Shown: positions 7,201-14,964 of the stretch, piece after piece | Position numbering within the stretch: position 1 is the stretch's first letter | Layout of the letters: every line of letters begins with the position of its first letter | Assembly: GCA_025360355.1 (NCBI GenBank) | Contig: JANYCL010000312.1 | Location: forward strand, 1 to 16,147 | Direction of reading: 5' to 3' | DNA from: Sphingobacteriaceae bacterium | Lineage (GTDB): Bacteria; Bacteroidota; Bacteroidia; B-17B0; Aurantibacillaceae | DNA: 16,147 nucleotides | Notes under the pieces: generated by a model | What the model was told of the DNA's origin: nothing | The model's input: the letters and a program-made list of their open reading frames with translations, nothing else | The model's database searches: none | Program-made: the position numbers and the translations under genes

Positions 7201-8634
7201 ATGAGATCGTTCTATTTACTGATAATGTGTGCCTGTTTTTGTACCGGATATTCACAGCAATATAAAACAGATTCAGTCGAAAAAGTTCTCACAACAAACA
7301 TTCCCGATACAGCAAGGGTTATGGCATTAAATAACCTTGGTCATTCCTACATGAGAAAAGGACAGTTAAAAACTGCACTGGAATATGCAAACCAAGGACT
7401 GGAACTTGGAGAAAAGATCAATTTTAAAAGAGGAATCGGCAGTGCGTACAATACACTCGGAAATGTTTACGGCGAATTGTCGGATTATCCTAAGTCATTG
7501 GAATATCTCCAAAAGGCAATTGAAATTTGTAGCGAAATAAATGATAAGAACAAAATGGCCGCTGCTTATAATAACATCGGCATTATTTATTACAACCTTT
7601 CTGATTTTAATAAGGCCATTGAGTATATACAAAAATCTTTAAAGTTGCAGGAAGAAGTAGGAAGCAGATATATTGTTGCGGCTTGTATTGGAAATATTGC
7701 AGAGCTGTACGAAAAACTGAATGAAGATAGTTTGTCTTATGTTTATCAAATGAAGAGCCTTGAGATCCATAAAGCGATGGGTAACAGATACGACATGGTA
7801 GCTTCATTAAATAATTTGGGTGCTCTTTTCCGTAAAAAGAAAGACTATGCTAAAGCTTTGGATTACCACCTTCAGTCCTTGGAAATATTAAATACATTGG
7901 ATGAACTAAAAGGTAAAATAGAAAATCATTCAAATTTTGGTTTGGTGTATTTAGACATGGGGAAGTATGACGATGCTATAAAGGAATTTGAAATCAGTTT
8001 AAGTGAAGCTCAAAAATTAGGGGATAAAAAATCGATCACTGAGCAGCTTTCATTTTTAGGAAAAGCATATTATACTAACAATAAGTCGGATAAAGCTCTT
8101 GAATATTATTTAGCGGCTTATCAATTGGCTTCAGAAATACATAACCTGATGGCTAAAAAAAATGCTGCTGAAGGCATATATAAAATATATAAGAAGAAAA
8201 ATAGTATTGGCGAAGCACTTTTCTATCATGAAAAATTAGGAGCGTTAAATGATAGTTTATTTAATTCGTCAAAAAATACAACTTTCTATAATTTAAAAAC
8301 ACAATTTGCTTTGGATAGACAAGAGCATGAATTAAAAGTTAAGTCGGAAGAGGAATTAAAGAAAAAGGAAGAAGAAAAAAAATGGCAGCGTTTCATTAAT
8401 TATGTTGTGATCGCTATTTTATTGTTGGTCCTTATATTTTCTTATTTTTTGTATAAGAGATTTAAAATTACGAATGCTCAAAAGAAAATAATTGAAGAGC
8501 AAAAAGTGATAGTAGATCAGAAGAATAAAGCCGTTACGGATTCCATTCATTATGCAAAAAGAATTCAAGGGGCACATTTGCCAAGTGAGAAGTACATTGC
8601 CAAAAAGATCAGCGAACTAAAAAAGAAAATTTAG
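7201..8634 (+). CDS. TPR sensor protein with transmembrane helix and SpoIIE-type linker but no phosphatase domain (paralogue 1)
   Basis: 477 residues from the ATG at 7201. That start is chosen because it opens a clean signal peptide (MRSFYLLIMCACFCTGYS) and lies just after a -7 box; a longer in-frame version would read through the promoter. About eight TPR repeats of roughly 40 residues follow (ALNNLGHSYMRKG, YNTLGNVYGELS, YNNIGIIYYNLS and so on), predicted to be outside the cytoplasm. Then come a charged coiled coil, one membrane helix about 398-420, and a cytoplasmic coiled coil ending with TDSIHYAKRIQGAHLP (about 446-461) and a short Lys-rich tail. This end matches the linker before SpoIIE domains, as in the gene at 2-1087, yet the protein stops there. 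First gene of the run; the next start is 10 bases on. Probably a signalling or scaffold protein; ligand unknown. Confidence 0.88.
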   Translation: MRSFYLLIMCACFCTGYSQQYKTDSVEKVLTTNIPDTARVMALNNLGHSYMRKGQLKTALEYANQGLELGEKINFKRGIGSAYNTLGNVYGELSDYPKSLEYLQKAIEICSEINDKNKMAAAYNNIGIIYYNLSDFNKAIEYIQKSLKLQEEVGSRYIVAACIGNIAELYEKLNEDSLSYVYQMKSLEIHKAMGNRYDMVASLNNLGALFRKKKDYAKALDYHLQSLEILNTLDELKGKIENHSNFGLVYLDMGKYDDAIKEFEISLSEAQKLGDKKSITEQLSFLGKAYYTNNKSDKALEYYLAAYQLASEIHNLMAKKNAAEGIYKIYKKKNSIGEALFYHEKLGALNDSLFNSSKNTTFYNLKTQFALDRQEHELKVKSEEELKKKEEEKKWQRFINYVVIAILLLVLIFSYFLYKRFKITNAQKKIIEEQKVIVDQKNKAVTDSIHYAKRIQGAHLPSEKYIAKKISELKKKI

Positions 8635-8644
8635 TAAGAGCGTG

Positions 8645-10255
8645 ATGCGTAATTTCATTTTCATAATATTTTTCGCCTGCTCCAATTTTGCAATATACGG
8701 GCAATCCAATATTGATTCACTTAAACTGGCATTAAAAAATGCTAAGGTTGACTCAACGAAGTGTGTTACTTTAATTGCTTTGGGAGAAGAAGTTTATCTC
8801 GAAGAACCTGATACTGCAATTTCGTTTTGGAAACAGGCTGGCGACCTTGCAAAAAAAATTGTGGAGCAATATTCTTCTCCAATTGTAAAAAACAGATTCC
8901 TTAGTGCTTATGCAACTTGTTTAAGCAATCAAGCTTCAATTTATTCAGATAGGGATAATATAGCTTTGTCGGTAAGTTATTGTAATGAGGCATTTAAAAT
9001 TTATAAAGAGATCAATGATAAAAGCGGAATGGCTGCTGCATTAAGTAATTTAGGATACATTTATGCCCAACAAGCTGAAGTTGACAAGGCTTTAGATAAT
9101 TTTCTTACGGCATTAAAGTTTGAGGAAGAAATAAAGGAAAATACTTCTGTTGCGCAGTTGTTAAATAATATTGGAGCAGTTTATATGAATCAGGGGAATG
9201 TTCCAACTGCATTAGAGTATTTTCATAGATCTTTAAAAGTAAGTGAAACTTATAAATACCAACGCGGAGTTGCTACAGCTTTAAATAGTATTTCGGATGT
9301 TTTTATGAAACAAGGCGATATTGATAAAGCTTTAGAATACATGAATAAAATATTAAAGCTGCATGAAGAATTAAAAGATAAACAAGGAATTGCAGAATCG
9401 TTAAATAACCTCGCCTATATTTGCGATAAGCAAGGTAATACTGACAAAGCTTTAGATTATTATTTTAAGTCATTAAAATTACGTGAAGAAACAAATGACA
9501 AAAGAGGAATGGGAATATCTTTCGATAACATTGGATATGTTTATGAGAACAGGGGCGAAAATGATAAGGCCATCGAATATTATAACAGATCAATAAAAAT
9601 AAGAGAAGAAATAAATGATCAATATGGATTAGTTAGTCTTCTGAATAATGTAGCTTTCTTTTTGCATAAAAAAGGGCAAGACAGCAAAGCAGAAGATTAT
9701 GCAGTGAGAAGTCTTAAAATTGCAAATCAATTAGGTTATCCTGAGTCGATACAAAACGCGGCTTGGACTTTAAAATTAGTTTATGAAAAACAAAAAAAGT
9801 ACAAAGAATCTTTTGAAATGTATGAGCTATCAACAAAAATGAGAGATAGTATCAGTAACGAAACAACCCGTAAAGCAAGTATAAAAAAGCAGTTTCAGAT
9901 TGAATATGAAAATGAAGCAATTAAGGATAGCGTTGCTAATGTTGTAAAAGCAAATGACATACAAATAAAACACGAGCAAGCCATTTCTCAGCAACGTACT
10001 TACACTTACGGGGGCTTCGCCGGTTTAGCTTTAATGTTAGTGGTTGCCGGAGTTTCGTTTAAGGCATTTAAAAATAAGCAGAAGGCAAATATCATCATCA
10101 CTGAACAAAAATTAATTGCAGAAGCTCAAAAAAGTGTCATCGAAGAAAAACAACGCGAAATTATTGACAGTATAAATTATGCACGGCGAATACAAAGGGC
10201 TCATTTACCGAGTGAGAAATATATTTCGAGAAAAATGAACGAATTAAAAAGTTAG
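8645..10255 (+). CDS. TPR sensor protein with transmembrane helix and SpoIIE-type linker but no phosphatase domain (paralogue 2)
   Basis: 536 residues from the ATG at 8645; a GTG at 8642 is the adjacent in-frame alternative, but the ATG opens the signal peptide (MRNFIFIIFFACSNFAIYG). It continues with DSLKLALKNAKVDSTKC and about eight TPR repeats of 40 residues, for example NNIGAVYMNQGNVPTALEYF. Next comes a helical segment (KMRDSISNETTRKASIKKQF) that often precedes the membrane helix in Bacteroidota TPR kinases and phosphatases. The membrane helix is at about 454-471 and a cytoplasmic coiled coil follows. It ends IIDSINYARRIQRAHLP (about 506-522), EKYISRKMNELKS. The SpoIIE domain expected after this linker is absent. 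Very similar to paralogue 3 from the last TPR to the end. The stop codon overlaps the next start by one base, so translation is probably coupled. Confidence 0.88.
   Translation: MRNFIFIIFFACSNFAIYGQSNIDSLKLALKNAKVDSTKCVTLIALGEEVYLEEPDTAISFWKQAGDLAKKIVEQYSSPIVKNRFLSAYATCLSNQASIYSDRDNIALSVSYCNEAFKIYKEINDKSGMAAALSNLGYIYAQQAEVDKALDNFLTALKFEEEIKENTSVAQLLNNIGAVYMNQGNVPTALEYFHRSLKVSETYKYQRGVATALNSISDVFMKQGDIDKALEYMNKILKLHEELKDKQGIAESLNNLAYICDKQGNTDKALDYYFKSLKLREETNDKRGMGISFDNIGYVYENRGENDKAIEYYNRSIKIREEINDQYGLVSLLNNVAFFLHKKGQDSKAEDYAVRSLKIANQLGYPESIQNAAWTLKLVYEKQKKYKESFEMYELSTKMRDSISNETTRKASIKKQFQIEYENEAIKDSVANVVKANDIQIKHEQAISQQRTYTYGGFAGLALMLVVAGVSFKAFKNKQKANIIITEQKLIAEAQKSVIEEKQREIIDSINYARRIQRAHLPSEKYISRKMNELKS
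10046..10081 (+). repeat. 36-base exact repeat shared by TPR paralogues 2 and 3 (copy 1)
   Basis: These 36 bases are identical to 11659-11694 and encode the end of the membrane helix and the juxtamembrane residues AGVSFKAFKNKQ. The surrounding codons of the two genes differ at many synonymous positions, so this block is more conserved in DNA than its neighbourhood. Confidence 0.8.
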
Positions 10256-11871
10256 TGAAAAAAAATGTTTACATAGTATTATTCTGTTTGCTGAATTTGT
10301 TTCAGTACAATTTGTGTGCGCAAAGTGCGGAATTGGATTCAATTAAATTGGCTTTGAAAAATGCAAAGGATGATACTACAAGATGTAATTTGTTAAATGT
10401 GTTGTCGGAGGTAACTTATGAAAAGGAAAGTTTCGATTATAATACTCAATTACAAGCTTTAGCCGGGAAGAATTATTCAATGACCAGTAATATAAATCTT
10501 AAGAATTTTTATTTAAAACATTTAGCAACTTCCTTAACCAACAGCGGGGTTTTTGCTCAAAATGAAGGAGAAATTCCTAAAGCGCAAGAATATTATATAA
10601 AAGGCATGAAAATACAAGAAGAAATAAATGATAAAAAGGGCTTAGGCATGTCGCTATATTGCATGGCCGGAGTTTATTCGGCTGAAAGTGATGATGCGAA
10701 TGCATTAAAATCTCTTCTGAGAGCAGAAAAAATACAAGAGCAAATAAACGATAAAAGAGGATTGGCACTTTCTTTAAGTAACATTGGACTGATCCATAAT
10801 GATGAAGGGAATATTAGTATGGCTCTTGAGTACTTCTCAAAAAGTTTAAAGATCCAGGAAGAGATAGGAGACGATTATGGAATAGCAAATACTTTAGATA
10901 ATCTGGCTGGTATTTACAACAGTCAGGGTGAAATTGCAAAAACTTTAGAATGCTATCAGAAGAGTTTAAAACTCCAACAACAAATGAAGAACAGAAGCGG
11001 AATAGCGAATTCGTTAAATAATGTTGGACTTTTTTACTACAAGCAAGGAGATTATGATAAGGCTTTAGAATATCATTTTCAAAGCTTAAAAATTAAAGAG
11101 GAAATTAATTATAAAAGGGGAATAGCTACTTCTTTGAACAATATTGCAATTGTTTACGTTTCGAAAGGAGAAACTCAAAAAGCGTTGGAGTACTTTAACA
11201 GAAACTTGAAAATTGAAGAAGAATTGAAAAACAAAGATGGTATGGCGAATACATTTAATAACATGGCAAGAATGTTTATTAAAAAAGAAAAATGGAACGA
11301 AGCACTTAAGTATGCCAGTCTTGGTTTTCAAAGATCAAAGGAACTTGGCTATCCTACTAGTATCAAAACTGCGGCACAAAATCTGAAATTAATTTATATG
11401 AAGCAGAATAAATATAAAGAAGCTTTGGAAATGTTTGAGTTATCAACTAAGATGCGTGATAGTATTAGCAATGAAACAAACCGCAAAGCGAGTATTAAAA
11501 AACAATTTCAAATTGAATATGAAAGAGAAGCAATAAAAGACAGTGTAGCCAATGTTGCAAAAACAAATGAGGCTCAATTAAAACACGAAGAGGCAATTAC
11601 CAAACAACGAACTTATACTTACGGAGGCTTTGCAGGCTTAGCATTAATGTTGGTGGTCGCCGGAGTTTCGTTTAAGGCATTTAAAAATAAGCAGCGCGAT
11701 AATAAAGTAATTGAAGAACAAAAAAAGGAAGTTGAAAAGCAAAGAGAATTAATAGAGGAAAAACAAAAGGAAATTATTGATTCAATTAATTACGCGCGAA
11801 GAATTCAAAGAGCCCATTTACCGAATGAGAAATACATTTCAAGAAAAATAAAGGAACTGAAGAAAACGTAA
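10255..11871 (+). CDS. TPR sensor protein with transmembrane helix and SpoIIE-type linker but no phosphatase domain (paralogue 3)
   Basis: 538 residues. The start is a GTG at 10255 whose first base is the last base of the preceding stop codon; it opens a signal peptide (KKNVYIVLFCLLNLFQYNLCA) and no ATG is near, so GTG is the best choice. Then DSIKLALKNAKDDTTRC, eight TPR repeats (for example NNVGLFYYKQGDYDKALEYH), the same KMRDSISNETNRKASIKKQF segment as paralogue 2, a membrane helix about 455-472, a long Glu/Lys coiled coil, and the terminal linker IIDSINYARRIQRAHLP (about 507-523) with EKYISRKIKELKKT. No SpoIIE domain follows; the stop codon overlaps the ATG of a PPP-family phosphatase gene by one base. 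Order and coupling suggest one signalling unit. Confidence 0.88.
   Translation: MKKNVYIVLFCLLNLFQYNLCAQSAELDSIKLALKNAKDDTTRCNLLNVLSEVTYEKESFDYNTQLQALAGKNYSMTSNINLKNFYLKHLATSLTNSGVFAQNEGEIPKAQEYYIKGMKIQEEINDKKGLGMSLYCMAGVYSAESDDANALKSLLRAEKIQEQINDKRGLALSLSNIGLIHNDEGNISMALEYFSKSLKIQEEIGDDYGIANTLDNLAGIYNSQGEIAKTLECYQKSLKLQQQMKNRSGIANSLNNVGLFYYKQGDYDKALEYHFQSLKIKEEINYKRGIATSLNNIAIVYVSKGETQKALEYFNRNLKIEEELKNKDGMANTFNNMARMFIKKEKWNEALKYASLGFQRSKELGYPTSIKTAAQNLKLIYMKQNKYKEALEMFELSTKMRDSISNETNRKASIKKQFQIEYEREAIKDSVANVAKTNEAQLKHEEAITKQRTYTYGGFAGLALMLVVAGVSFKAFKNKQRDNKVIEEQKKEVEKQRELIEEKQKEIIDSINYARRIQRAHLPNEKYISRKIKELKKT
11659..11694 (+). repeat. 36-base exact repeat shared by TPR paralogues 2 and 3 (copy 2)
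   Basis: Identical to 10046-10081, in the same frame and at the same place in the protein (end of the membrane helix). This suggests recent gene conversion, or strong conservation of this joint. Confidence 0.8.
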
Positions 11872-12518
11872 TGAACTTTTTTATTATAGGTGATATACAT
11901 GGTTGTTATTATACATTTAAAGCCATGCTTGAATTCTGGGATCCAAAAGAGGAAATCCTTATTCAGGTTGGTGACCTGATAGATCGCGGTAATTTTACGC
12001 CTCAGGTTGTAAAATTGTGCCGCGAAATTGAAAAAGAACATCCAAGCTCAGTTTTCTTAAAAGGAAATCATGAATGGCTCGCACTTCAATATCATAATAA
12101 GAATAAGGAGGAACGCTGGTATGATAAATATGGTAAAAAAGTATTATGGGATTATGTTTTATCTGAACGCAAATTTGAAGAGGATGCGGAATGGATGAAG
12201 AACATGAAAACCTATTGGGAAAACGAACATGTTATGGTGAGTCATGCAGGCATTAGTGTTTCGCCTTTTAGCATGGACGAAAATCATTACAGCGGTTTAC
12301 TTTGGCATCGGCTCGAAATAAAAAACTTAAATAAAGTTCAGGTTTTTGGTCACACCCCAGTTAAAGGAAATAAACCGGCGTACGATCCTAAAACTAATTC
12401 TTATAATATCGATACAGGGGCTTATCTCGGAAAATCACTTACAGGAATAAAATTAAGCGAAAAAGGCGTACTTTTGGAAACGCATAATATTCAAACCATT
12501 AATAAAGACATCGACTAG
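11871..12518 (+). CDS. PPP-family metallophosphoesterase (serine/threonine protein phosphatase, PrpA/lambda-phosphatase-like)
   Basis: Cytosolic two-metal phosphatase of 215 residues, the size of bacterial PPP enzymes that remove phosphate from protein Ser/Thr and sometimes from nucleotides. The PPP signatures are in order: GDIHG at 7-11, GDLIDRG at 34-40, GNHE at 65-68, SHAG at 124-127 and FGHTP at 159-163, followed by NIDTGAYLGKSLTGI, the usual closing strand. All expected metal ligands and the catalytic histidine are present, so it should be active. The ATG overlaps the TAA of TPR paralogue 3 by one base, implying translational coupling. It is not related to the PP2C/SpoIIE fold that the TPR proteins appear to lack. 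A diadenosine-tetraphosphatase activity cannot be excluded from sequence alone. Confidence 0.9.
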   Translation: MNFFIIGDIHGCYYTFKAMLEFWDPKEEILIQVGDLIDRGNFTPQVVKLCREIEKEHPSSVFLKGNHEWLALQYHNKNKEERWYDKYGKKVLWDYVLSERKFEEDAEWMKNMKTYWENEHVMVSHAGISVSPFSMDENHYSGLLWHRLEIKNLNKVQVFGHTPVKGNKPAYDPKTNSYNIDTGAYLGKSLTGIKLSEKGVLLETHNIQTINKDID

Positions 12519-12522
12519 CATT

Positions 12523-13005
12523 ATGAAGAAAATTTTTAAACTAAAGAACATTTTAATCAGCCTCTCAGTAATTTTTATTATTATTCAATTTATCCGTCCT
12601 TCAAAAAATTTAGGCGAAGCATTTGGGCCAAATGATATTACTCAATCAGTGGCCGTACCTGAAGATGTAAAAAACATTTTAGTTGCATCATGTTATGATT
12701 GCCATTCTAATCATACGAATCACATGTGGTATGAAAACATTCAGCCAATAGGATGGTGGATCGGCGATCATATCAGCGAAGGTAAACATCATTTGAATTT
12801 TTCAGAGTTCAATACTTATAAAGACAAACGCAAGTCGCATAAATTTGAAGAAATAGGAGAGACTGTAACTGCAAAAGAAATGCCTATGTCATCCTACACA
12901 TTAATTCATGGTAATGCTAAACTTAGCGATGAACAAATAAAACTTGTTCTGAGTTGGGCCGCAACAGGACAAGAAAAATTCAAACAAGAAGGTGATAAAG
13001 ACTAA
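12523..13005 (+). CDS. Membrane-anchored haem-binding protein (Haem_bd type, single CxxCH)
   Basis: 160-residue protein with an N-terminal membrane helix or uncleaved signal (about 8-24) and a periplasmic domain. A single c-type haem motif, C57-Y-D-C60-H61, sits in VASCYDCHSNHT. The pattern CYDCHSN followed by WYENIQPIGWWIGDHISEGKHHLNFSEF is characteristic of the Haem_bd family common in Bacteroidota. M120 or M122 in AKEMPMSSY is the likely distal ligand. Role unknown; members are thought to take part in electron transfer or haem sensing. It starts four bases after the PPP phosphatase stop codon, so it is probably transcribed with the TPR operon, though it could be a bystander. It converges with the minus-strand gene ending at 13008, with two bases between the stop codons. 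Confidence 0.85.
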   Translation: MKKIFKLKNILISLSVIFIIIQFIRPSKNLGEAFGPNDITQSVAVPEDVKNILVASCYDCHSNHTNHMWYENIQPIGWWIGDHISEGKHHLNFSEFNTYKDKRKSHKFEEIGETVTAKEMPMSSYTLIHGNAKLSDEQIKLVLSWAATGQEKFKQEGDKD

Positions 13006-13016
13006 TTTTAAATTAG
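13002..13016. terminator. Small inverted repeat over the two convergent stop codons
   Basis: CTAATT (13002-13007) and AATTAG (13011-13016) form a 6-base AT-rich stem with a 3-base loop that contains parts of both stop codons. It could be a weak bidirectional terminator, but the stem is too weak for a firm call. Confidence 0.2.
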
Positions 13017-13325
13017 TTTAAAGTGGATCACTAAGTTAACGTCTTCATTCTTTTGGGGAAAATCGAGTTTAGCTAATTTATCAGTAACGTATTGCTTGAT
13101 CTTTTCGTTTTCTGCATTGATCACAATATTTTCTGCTTTGCCGTTCTCATTTACTTTAAAAAACACGCGGACTGCAGCTGTATTTTTTTCGGTGAGTAAT
13201 TCAACCGGACATTCAATTTGGTTTCTTACTGTTTTCACATTCGTATTTGTTTCGTTAATGTTTGGTTTAGCATTTAAACTTAAAGTTAGTAATGCAAGTG
13301 CGGGGATGATCTTAAATGTGTTCAT
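13008..13325 (-). CDS. Small exported protein with TonB-C-like domain
   Basis: 105 residues with a signal peptide (MNTFKIIPALALLTLSLNA, cleavage near 19) and a small domain. AAVRVFFKVNENGKAENIVI, then a helix (NEKIKQYVTDKLAKLDFP) and a closing strand (NLVIHFKLI), follow the strand-strand-helix-strand pattern of the TonB C-terminal domain. The key phrase VFFKVNENGKAENI is typical of TonB-C-like stand-alone proteins in Bacteroidota. There is no membrane anchor or proline-rich spacer, so it is not a complete TonB energy transducer. Function unknown. It converges with the haem-protein gene. No promoter box was recognised in the 161-base gap upstream (13326-13486), which also holds the interspersed repeat. 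Confidence 0.7.
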   Translation of the reverse strand: MNTFKIIPALALLTLSLNAKPNINETNTNVKTVRNQIECPVELLTEKNTAAVRVFFKVNENGKAENIVINAENEKIKQYVTDKLAKLDFPQKNEDVNLVIHFKLI

Positions 13326-13429
13326 GATTTTTTGTTTTCTATTTAGACGTAAAGTTCCAAAGAAAAGTTACAACATAAGGTTAATGAAGTGTTAATTGGA
13401 GTTAAACACAAGTTAAAATCACGACATAG

Positions 13430-13453
13430 AGATGACCCTTCGGCAAGCTCAGG
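13430..13453 (-). repeat. Interspersed repeat, copy 2 (inverted relative to copy 1)
   Basis: Reverse complement of the element at 1107-1130: exact over the 18-base core (13436-13453), with one mismatch in 24 overall. It lies in the gap between the TonB-C-like gene and serine dehydratase and is flanked by ATGA and its near reverse complement (GATGA ... ATGACA), giving a slightly palindromic unit. Confidence 0.75.
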
Positions 13454-13486
13454 ATGACAAGTCACGTAAATTGGGTGATGGAAAAA

Positions 13487-14902
13487 TCAGCAATCAGGAG
13501 AGTTAACTGCGACAGCCAAACCGCCTTGACTGGTTTCTTTAAATTTAGAATTCATTGCTTTTGCGGTTGCCCACATGGTTTCAATAACTTTATCCAACGA
13601 AACAATTGCGCTGCTTGCATCTGTTTCCCTTGCTAATTCGGCTGCTGTAATAGCTTTGATCGCACCCATTGAATTTCTTTCGATGCAAGGAATTTGAACC
13701 AATCCTCCAACAGGATCACAAGTTAAACCAAGATGATGTTCCATTGCAATTTCTGCTGCAGCTAAAACTTGTCCGGGTGTTCCGCCAACAAGTTCGCACA
13801 ACGCGCCGGCTGCCATCGCACTTGATACACCAATTTCTGCCTGACAACCACCCATAGCTGCAGAAATAGTTGCGCCTTTTTTGAAAATGCTTCCGATTTC
13901 TCCTGCAACTAATAAAAATTGTTTGATATGTTTTTCTGTTGCGTTATGTCTTTCAATTACCAAATAATACATTAGCACAGCAGGAATAACTCCGGCGCTT
14001 CCATTTGTTGGTGCCGTTACTACGCGCCCTAAATTAGCATTCACTTCATTCACTGCTAAAGCAAAACAACTTACCCATTTAAATATTTCACGGAATTTCA
14101 TTTTAGTTTTGCGAATAGACCCCATCCATTCCTGAGGATTAGAATATGGATCTTTTCCTTTTATGTGCTGATAAATATCAAATGCTCTGCGTTTAACGTG
14201 AAGTCCGCCGGGTAAAGTGCCTTCAGTATGACAACCAATATACATACATTCGAGCATAGTTTCCCAAATGTGCATTAATTCATTATTGATCTCTGTTTCA
14301 GAGCGGAGCATTTTTTCATTCTCAAAAACGATCTCCGATATTTTTTTCCCGGTAGAATTACAGTGTTGCAATAACTCGTCTGCTTTTTCAACAGGATAAG
14401 GAAACTTTATTTCTTGTTTTTTAGTTGTTACTGAAATTCCTTCCTTCACCACAAAACCACCGCCTATCGAATAAAATGTTGATTCAAAAGAAGTAGTATC
14501 GTAATAAGCTTTAAAAGTAAGTGCATTCGCATGAAAGGGTAAAAACTTTTTATTAAAGACAATATCTTTTTCAAAATTAAAAGCAATCGGATGTTCACCG
14601 AATAAATTAAGTTTGCCCTCGGATTTTAATTGTTCAATTATTACCGGAATTTTTTCAACGATTATTGTTTCCGGATTTTCACCGCTTAATCCTAAAACTA
14701 CAGCCACATTGGTAGCATGCCCTTTTCCTGTGAGAGCAAGTGATCCGAAAAGATCAACTTCGATCCTTGTAATTTTTTTTAGAATTTGTTTTTCATTTAA
14801 TTCCGCTAAAAATTGTTGAGACGCGCGCCATGGACCCAAAGTATGAGAACTCGAAGGGCCAACGCCGACCTTTAACATGTCGAATACAGAAATAAATTCC
14901 AT
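13487..14902 (-). CDS. sdaA: L-serine dehydratase (L-serine ammonia-lyase), iron-sulfur, single chain
   Basis: Converts L-serine to pyruvate and ammonia using a [4Fe-4S] cluster instead of PLP. It is 471 residues from the ATG at 14902, with beta and alpha parts joined in one chain. This start opens MEFISVFDMLKVGVGPSSSHT, the normal family N terminus; a longer frame back to a TTG at 14968 would add 22 atypical residues and overlap the upstream gene. PSSSHTLGP near 16-24 is the substrate-binding motif. Cluster cysteines are C353 (GGCQAE), C395 (LTCDPVGG) and C406 (IPCIERN). The very last residue is Cys471 (NSPDC), matching the C-terminal cysteine of the Legionella enzyme, which folds back as a ligand to the open iron. 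All essential residues are present. The upstream exonuclease/GIY-YIG gene on the same strand ends 62 bases away. Confidence 0.95.
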   Translation of the reverse strand: MEFISVFDMLKVGVGPSSSHTLGPWRASQQFLAELNEKQILKKITRIEVDLFGSLALTGKGHATNVAVVLGLSGENPETIIVEKIPVIIEQLKSEGKLNLFGEHPIAFNFEKDIVFNKKFLPFHANALTFKAYYDTTSFESTFYSIGGGFVVKEGISVTTKKQEIKFPYPVEKADELLQHCNSTGKKISEIVFENEKMLRSETEINNELMHIWETMLECMYIGCHTEGTLPGGLHVKRRAFDIYQHIKGKDPYSNPQEWMGSIRKTKMKFREIFKWVSCFALAVNEVNANLGRVVTAPTNGSAGVIPAVLMYYLVIERHNATEKHIKQFLLVAGEIGSIFKKGATISAAMGGCQAEIGVSSAMAAGALCELVGGTPGQVLAAAEIAMEHHLGLTCDPVGGLVQIPCIERNSMGAIKAITAAELARETDASSAIVSLDKVIETMWATAKAMNSKFKETSQGGLAVAVNSPDC

Positions 14903-14905
14903 ATT

Positions 14906-14913
14906 CAAATATA
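14906..14913 (-). promoter_or_regulatory. Possible -7 promoter box directly before the serine dehydratase start
   Basis: On the minus strand it reads TATATTTG, a perfect TAnnTTTG match, but it ends only three bases before the ATG at 14902. If used, transcription would begin at or next to the start codon, giving a leaderless mRNA. No -33 TTG is seen at the proper distance, so a chance match in AT-rich DNA is quite possible. Confidence 0.25.
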
Positions 14914-14964
14914 CGTGATTCTTGATTTTTTTTGATTGGAAAGGAGAAGTTAAAAGAGAACATA

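Noticed and set aside
7300..11400. Regular ~120-base periodicity, considered as CRISPR or satellite repeats
   Set aside because: The period is the 40-residue TPR unit within continuous reading frames, and units are diverged at DNA level.
7201..11871. TPR genes as pseudogenes that lost a SpoIIE domain by frameshift
   Set aside because: The following genes start 10 bases later or overlap the stop codons, leaving no phosphatase remnant in any frame, and all three end at the same place.
1107..13453. The two inverted repeat copies as ends of a 12-kb mobile element
   Set aside because: No transposase or integrase lies between them, the enclosed genes include core functions (sigma factor, aminopeptidase), and the element looks like a dispersed intergenic repeat.
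13096..13636. Plus-strand open frames antisense to the TonB-C-like gene and to the serine dehydratase end
   Set aside because: Both oppose genes with clear family features; their translations are Phe/Cys-rich and match nothing recognised.
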